Below the pieces are notes generated by a model. The model was not told the origin of the DNA and searched no databases. It worked only from the letters and a program-made list of their open reading frames with translations. A DNA stretch of 64,000 bases from Betaproteobacteria bacterium (GTDB lineage: Bacteria > Pseudomonadota > Gammaproteobacteria > Burkholderiales > Casimicrobiaceae): contig JADKEV010000018.1 in assembly GCA_016717855.1 (NCBI GenBank), positions 65,996 to 129,995 on the forward strand. Direction: 5' to 3'. The position numbers were made by a program, and so were the translations under genes. This document shows positions 62,199-64,000 of the stretch, one piece after another (the first letter of the stretch is position 1; every line of letters starts with the position of its first letter).

Positions 62199-62419
62199 CT
62201 GACCGAATGCGGTGATCCGCTGACGTGCCCGCCAGCCGTCGCACCCCCCTCATTCTCCCAGCGGTCGGTCGCGCGCCGGTAAACCTCTGCGTCCCGCGCG
62301 GAGTGCCGTTCGAGAGCAAGGTCCGATGCGGCCGACAGACGCCGATGAAAGTAGCGCAATGCGTGCCAGCCCAACACGGCCGCGCCAGCGCAGAAAACCA
62401 CTTTCGTTGTTCTGTTCAT
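62195..62419 (-). CDS. Small membrane-associated protein upstream of norZ
   Basis: Protein of 74 residues: MNRTTKVVFCAGAAVLGWHA is a hydrophobic N-terminal segment, followed by a polar, charged tail (SAASDLALERHSARDAEVYRR). Its stop overlaps the norZ start (ATGA). I do not recognise it; because of the coupling it may be an accessory or assembly peptide of the NO reductase. Confidence 0.5.
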   Translation of the reverse strand: MNRTTKVVFCAGAAVLGWHALRYFHRRLSAASDLALERHSARDAEVYRRATDRWENEGGATAGGHVSGSPHSVR

Positions 62420-62465
62420 CGATCGCGCGCCGGCGGGCGATCACCACGAGACCCCACTGCGTCCG

Positions 62466-63150
62466 TCACAGCGAATCCCTCACCATCATCAGCCTGATCT
62501 TCTCTATGGCCCGGGATGGCGATAGGCCTTTGGGGCAGACCTCGGTGCAGTTCATGATCGTGCGGCATCGGAACAACCGGAATGGATCGTTCAAATCGTC
62601 CAGGCGATCCTGGGTTGCCCGATCGCGGCTATCGCTGATGAAGCGATAGGCCTGCAACAGGCCGGCCGGGCCGACGAATTTGTCCGGGTTCCACCAGAAC
62701 GACGGGCACTGGCTCGTGCAGCACGCGCACAGGATGCACTCGTATGACCCATCCAGTCGGTTCCGGTCTTCCACGGACTGCAGCCGTTCCTTCTCGGCAC
62801 CCGCTTCGTCATTGATCAGATAGGGCTTGATCGAGTGATACTGTTTGAAGAACTGGGTCATGTCGACTACCAGGTCCCGAATGACCGAAAGCTCGGCGGG
62901 GCGCAGCACCACGGGCTCCTTCAACTCCTGACGGGAGTGATGCATGCCAGTCCGTTGCGGCCATTGATATTCATCGCGTCGGAGCCGCACCCCCTTCACG
63001 GCAGGATTTTCTGATCGTGAGGGAATCATCCTGACCCTTGATGCGCAGGATCGTCAGCAGCATCCTGTCGGCCGGCTCGAGTCGATATGGAAATCCTGCA
63101 TGTAGGGCTTCATCCCGTTCCGCGTTGTAGCGATAGATCGAGAAGTGCAT
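62466..63150 (-). CDS. sdhB: Succinate dehydrogenase iron-sulfur subunit, several frameshifts
   Basis: Fe-S subunit of complex II, about 230 residues when repaired. The first part (MHFSIYRYNAE, MLLTILRIKGQDDSLTIRKS, CREGVCGSDAMNINGRNGLA) carries the [2Fe-2S] cysteines; the second has CILCACCTSQCP ([4Fe-4S]) and CRTIMNCTEVCPKGLSPSRA ([3Fe-4S]). At least four one-base deletions between about 62950 and 63130 scatter the first part over different frames, yet every conserved residue survives, which argues for sequence error rather than decay. An AGGAG lies before the ATG at 63150. It follows sdhD directly; sdhA is not between them. Confidence 0.85.
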
Positions 63151-63189
63151 GATGAGCTCCTGGCGTGCCGCGGTGATCCGGAATCGCGA

Positions 63190-63528
63190 CTAGCCGTGCC
63201 GCAACCACAAGATCTGGATGACCCATGCTCCCGTTGCCGTCAGGCCCAGGCCAAGCAGGGCGAGAGCACCGACGCGGGCGGCAATCGGGTGAACGTAGTC
63301 GATGATCACATCGCGCAGGCCGACCCACGCATGTGCCATCAACGCGGCAAAGAAGACCGCAGCGGCGATGCGCGCGCCGGAACCTGTCATCCAGCCGCGC
63401 CAGGCCAGGTACGATTGCGGCCGGTCGATCATAAAATGGACCAGGACATACACGATGAACAGGAGCATGTAGACCGCGCTCACCCGCTGGACGAGCCACG
63501 CGCGAAGTCCGGAAACGGCTTTTCTCAC
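63190..63528 (-). CDS. sdhD: Succinate dehydrogenase membrane anchor subunit D
   Basis: Protein of 112 residues with three membrane helices (RVSAVYMLLFIVYVLVHFMI, ARIAAAVFFAALMAHAWVGL, and GALALLGLGLTATGAWVIQIL). The heme-b ligand region is AHAWVGLRDVIIDYVH, and the N-terminal WLVQRVSAVYM is typical of SdhD quinone-site residues. Its start overlaps the sdhC stop (ATGA). The flavoprotein gene sdhA, which normally follows, is absent. Confidence 0.88.
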   Translation of the reverse strand: MRKAVSGLRAWLVQRVSAVYMLLFIVYVLVHFMIDRPQSYLAWRGWMTGSGARIAAAVFFAALMAHAWVGLRDVIIDYVHPIAARVGALALLGLGLTATGAWVIQILWLRHG

Positions 63529-63924
63529 AGCAATGCTCCGGCCGCGAGCAACGCCACGGCCACGCCGCCGAGATTCACGATCCAGGCGCTGCGGCGCGCG
63601 ACCGGCAACCGCGAACCGATGTCGAGGTCGCTCAGCAGATGGCGGATGCCGGCCAGCAAATGATGTGCGAGCACCCAGACCAGGAAGATCGACGCAACAC
63701 GAAAGGCCAGCTTGTCAAAGTAGCCAACGACTTGCGCGTACGATTCCGGGCCCTGCAGGGATAAATCGAGGAGATAGATGCCCGCTGGAACCGCGAGTGC
63801 CAGGAATATACCGGTCACCCGATGCGCAACGGAAGTCAGCGCTCCAACAGGCAACCGAATCACGCAACGGATTCAGGAATACCGGCCTCGTCTTCGGCCC
63901 CCTCGCCATATCACGGGTGGACAT
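63525..63924 (-). CDS. sdhC: Succinate dehydrogenase cytochrome b556 subunit C, one frameshift
   Basis: Membrane subunit of about 132 residues. The start MSTRDMARGPKTRPVFLNPL and the following IRLPVGALTSVAHRVTGIFL lie in different frames, separated by one extra base at about 63860-63866. The heme/quinone segment is SVAHRVTGIFLALAVP and VLAHHLLAGIRHLLSDLD (heme His). The start at 63924 or 63909 is open. It is first gene of sdhC-sdhD-sdhB. The remaining 76 bp to the window end hold no recognisable element. Confidence 0.85.
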
Positions 63925-64000
63925 CTGCGATAACGCCCGGGGTCGCCCAACCTGCCCGGGCAACTGCGGCATTCTGCTCTCCGCCCAAGCGTGTCAAATG

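Noticed and set aside
62950..63150. sdhB as a true pseudogene
   Set aside because: All cluster cysteines and flanking residues are preserved across the indels; real decay would also show substitutions and stops, so sequence error is more likely.

Overview
The window looks like a chromosomal segment of a betaproteobacterium, probably Burkholderiales or a close relative. Most of it is high-GC (about 70% in the lines I counted) with dense gene packing. It carries two Bug-type (tripartite tricarboxylate) solute receptors, LysR/CaiB catabolic modules, a surE-pcm-nlpD run and a moxR-DUF58-transglutaminase operon. The aprMBA genes mark a sulfur oxidiser, and the right half marks an organism that handles nitric oxide. 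No rRNA, tRNA, CRISPR array, phage or complete insertion sequence was recognised.

Layout. 1-12 kb: htpG (cut by the window edge), corA, a large PAS/GGDEF protein, a cupin, two sugar-acid kinases (KdgK and DgoK types), an FAD oxidoreductase, a Tat-exported Rieske protein and a deacetylase. 11.4-23 kb: moxR, DUF58 and tgpA; nlpD, pcm and surE on the other strand; an M16 protease; pgi. 23-26 kb: aprMBA (APS reductase with its membrane anchor), clearly lower in GC than its surroundings. 26-29 kb: a membrane protein, mltB and pyrD. 29-41.7 kb: a catabolic stretch with an Asp/Glu-racemase-like protein, two Bug receptors, a PaaK-like ligase, an SDR, a CaiB CoA-transferase, LysR, a 2-oxopentenoate-hydratase-like enzyme, a feruloyl-CoA-synthase-like ligase, a LivK-type binding protein and an FAD monooxygenase.

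41.8-62.2 kb is the striking part, a nitric-oxide/heme-copper redox island. A long minus-strand operon (51.5 to 42.6 kb) encodes a 55-residue membrane peptide, a CuA subunit II, a heme-copper subunit I lacking the usual active-site tyrosine (NorSY/sNOR-like), CyoE, SCO, a cytochrome b fused to an 8Fe ferredoxin and an MvhD-like domain, an unknown anchored periplasmic protein, a second very divergent heme-copper subunit I, a cysteine-type CtaA and a DUF2249 protein. Facing it are a cysteine-poor CtaA/COX15 and a second cytochrome b fused to a plant-type ferredoxin and a flavin/NAD(P) reductase. Around these sit a Crp/Fnr regulator, NsrR with candidate boxes, NnrS, a second DUF2249 protein and a quinol NO reductase (norZ). 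FNR/DNR-like boxes lie before both cytochrome b fusions and before the norSY operon. My reading (inference) is that two related diheme cytochrome b modules carry electrons between different soluble donors and the membrane quinone/heme-copper pool under NO or low-oxygen control. The window ends in sdhC, sdhD and sdhB with no sdhA between them.

Quality caveat: at least a dozen single-base frameshifts interrupt otherwise well-conserved genes, many at short homopolymers. They are more likely uncorrected sequencing errors than real pseudogenes. Affected genes are annotated across the shift and the shift position is given.
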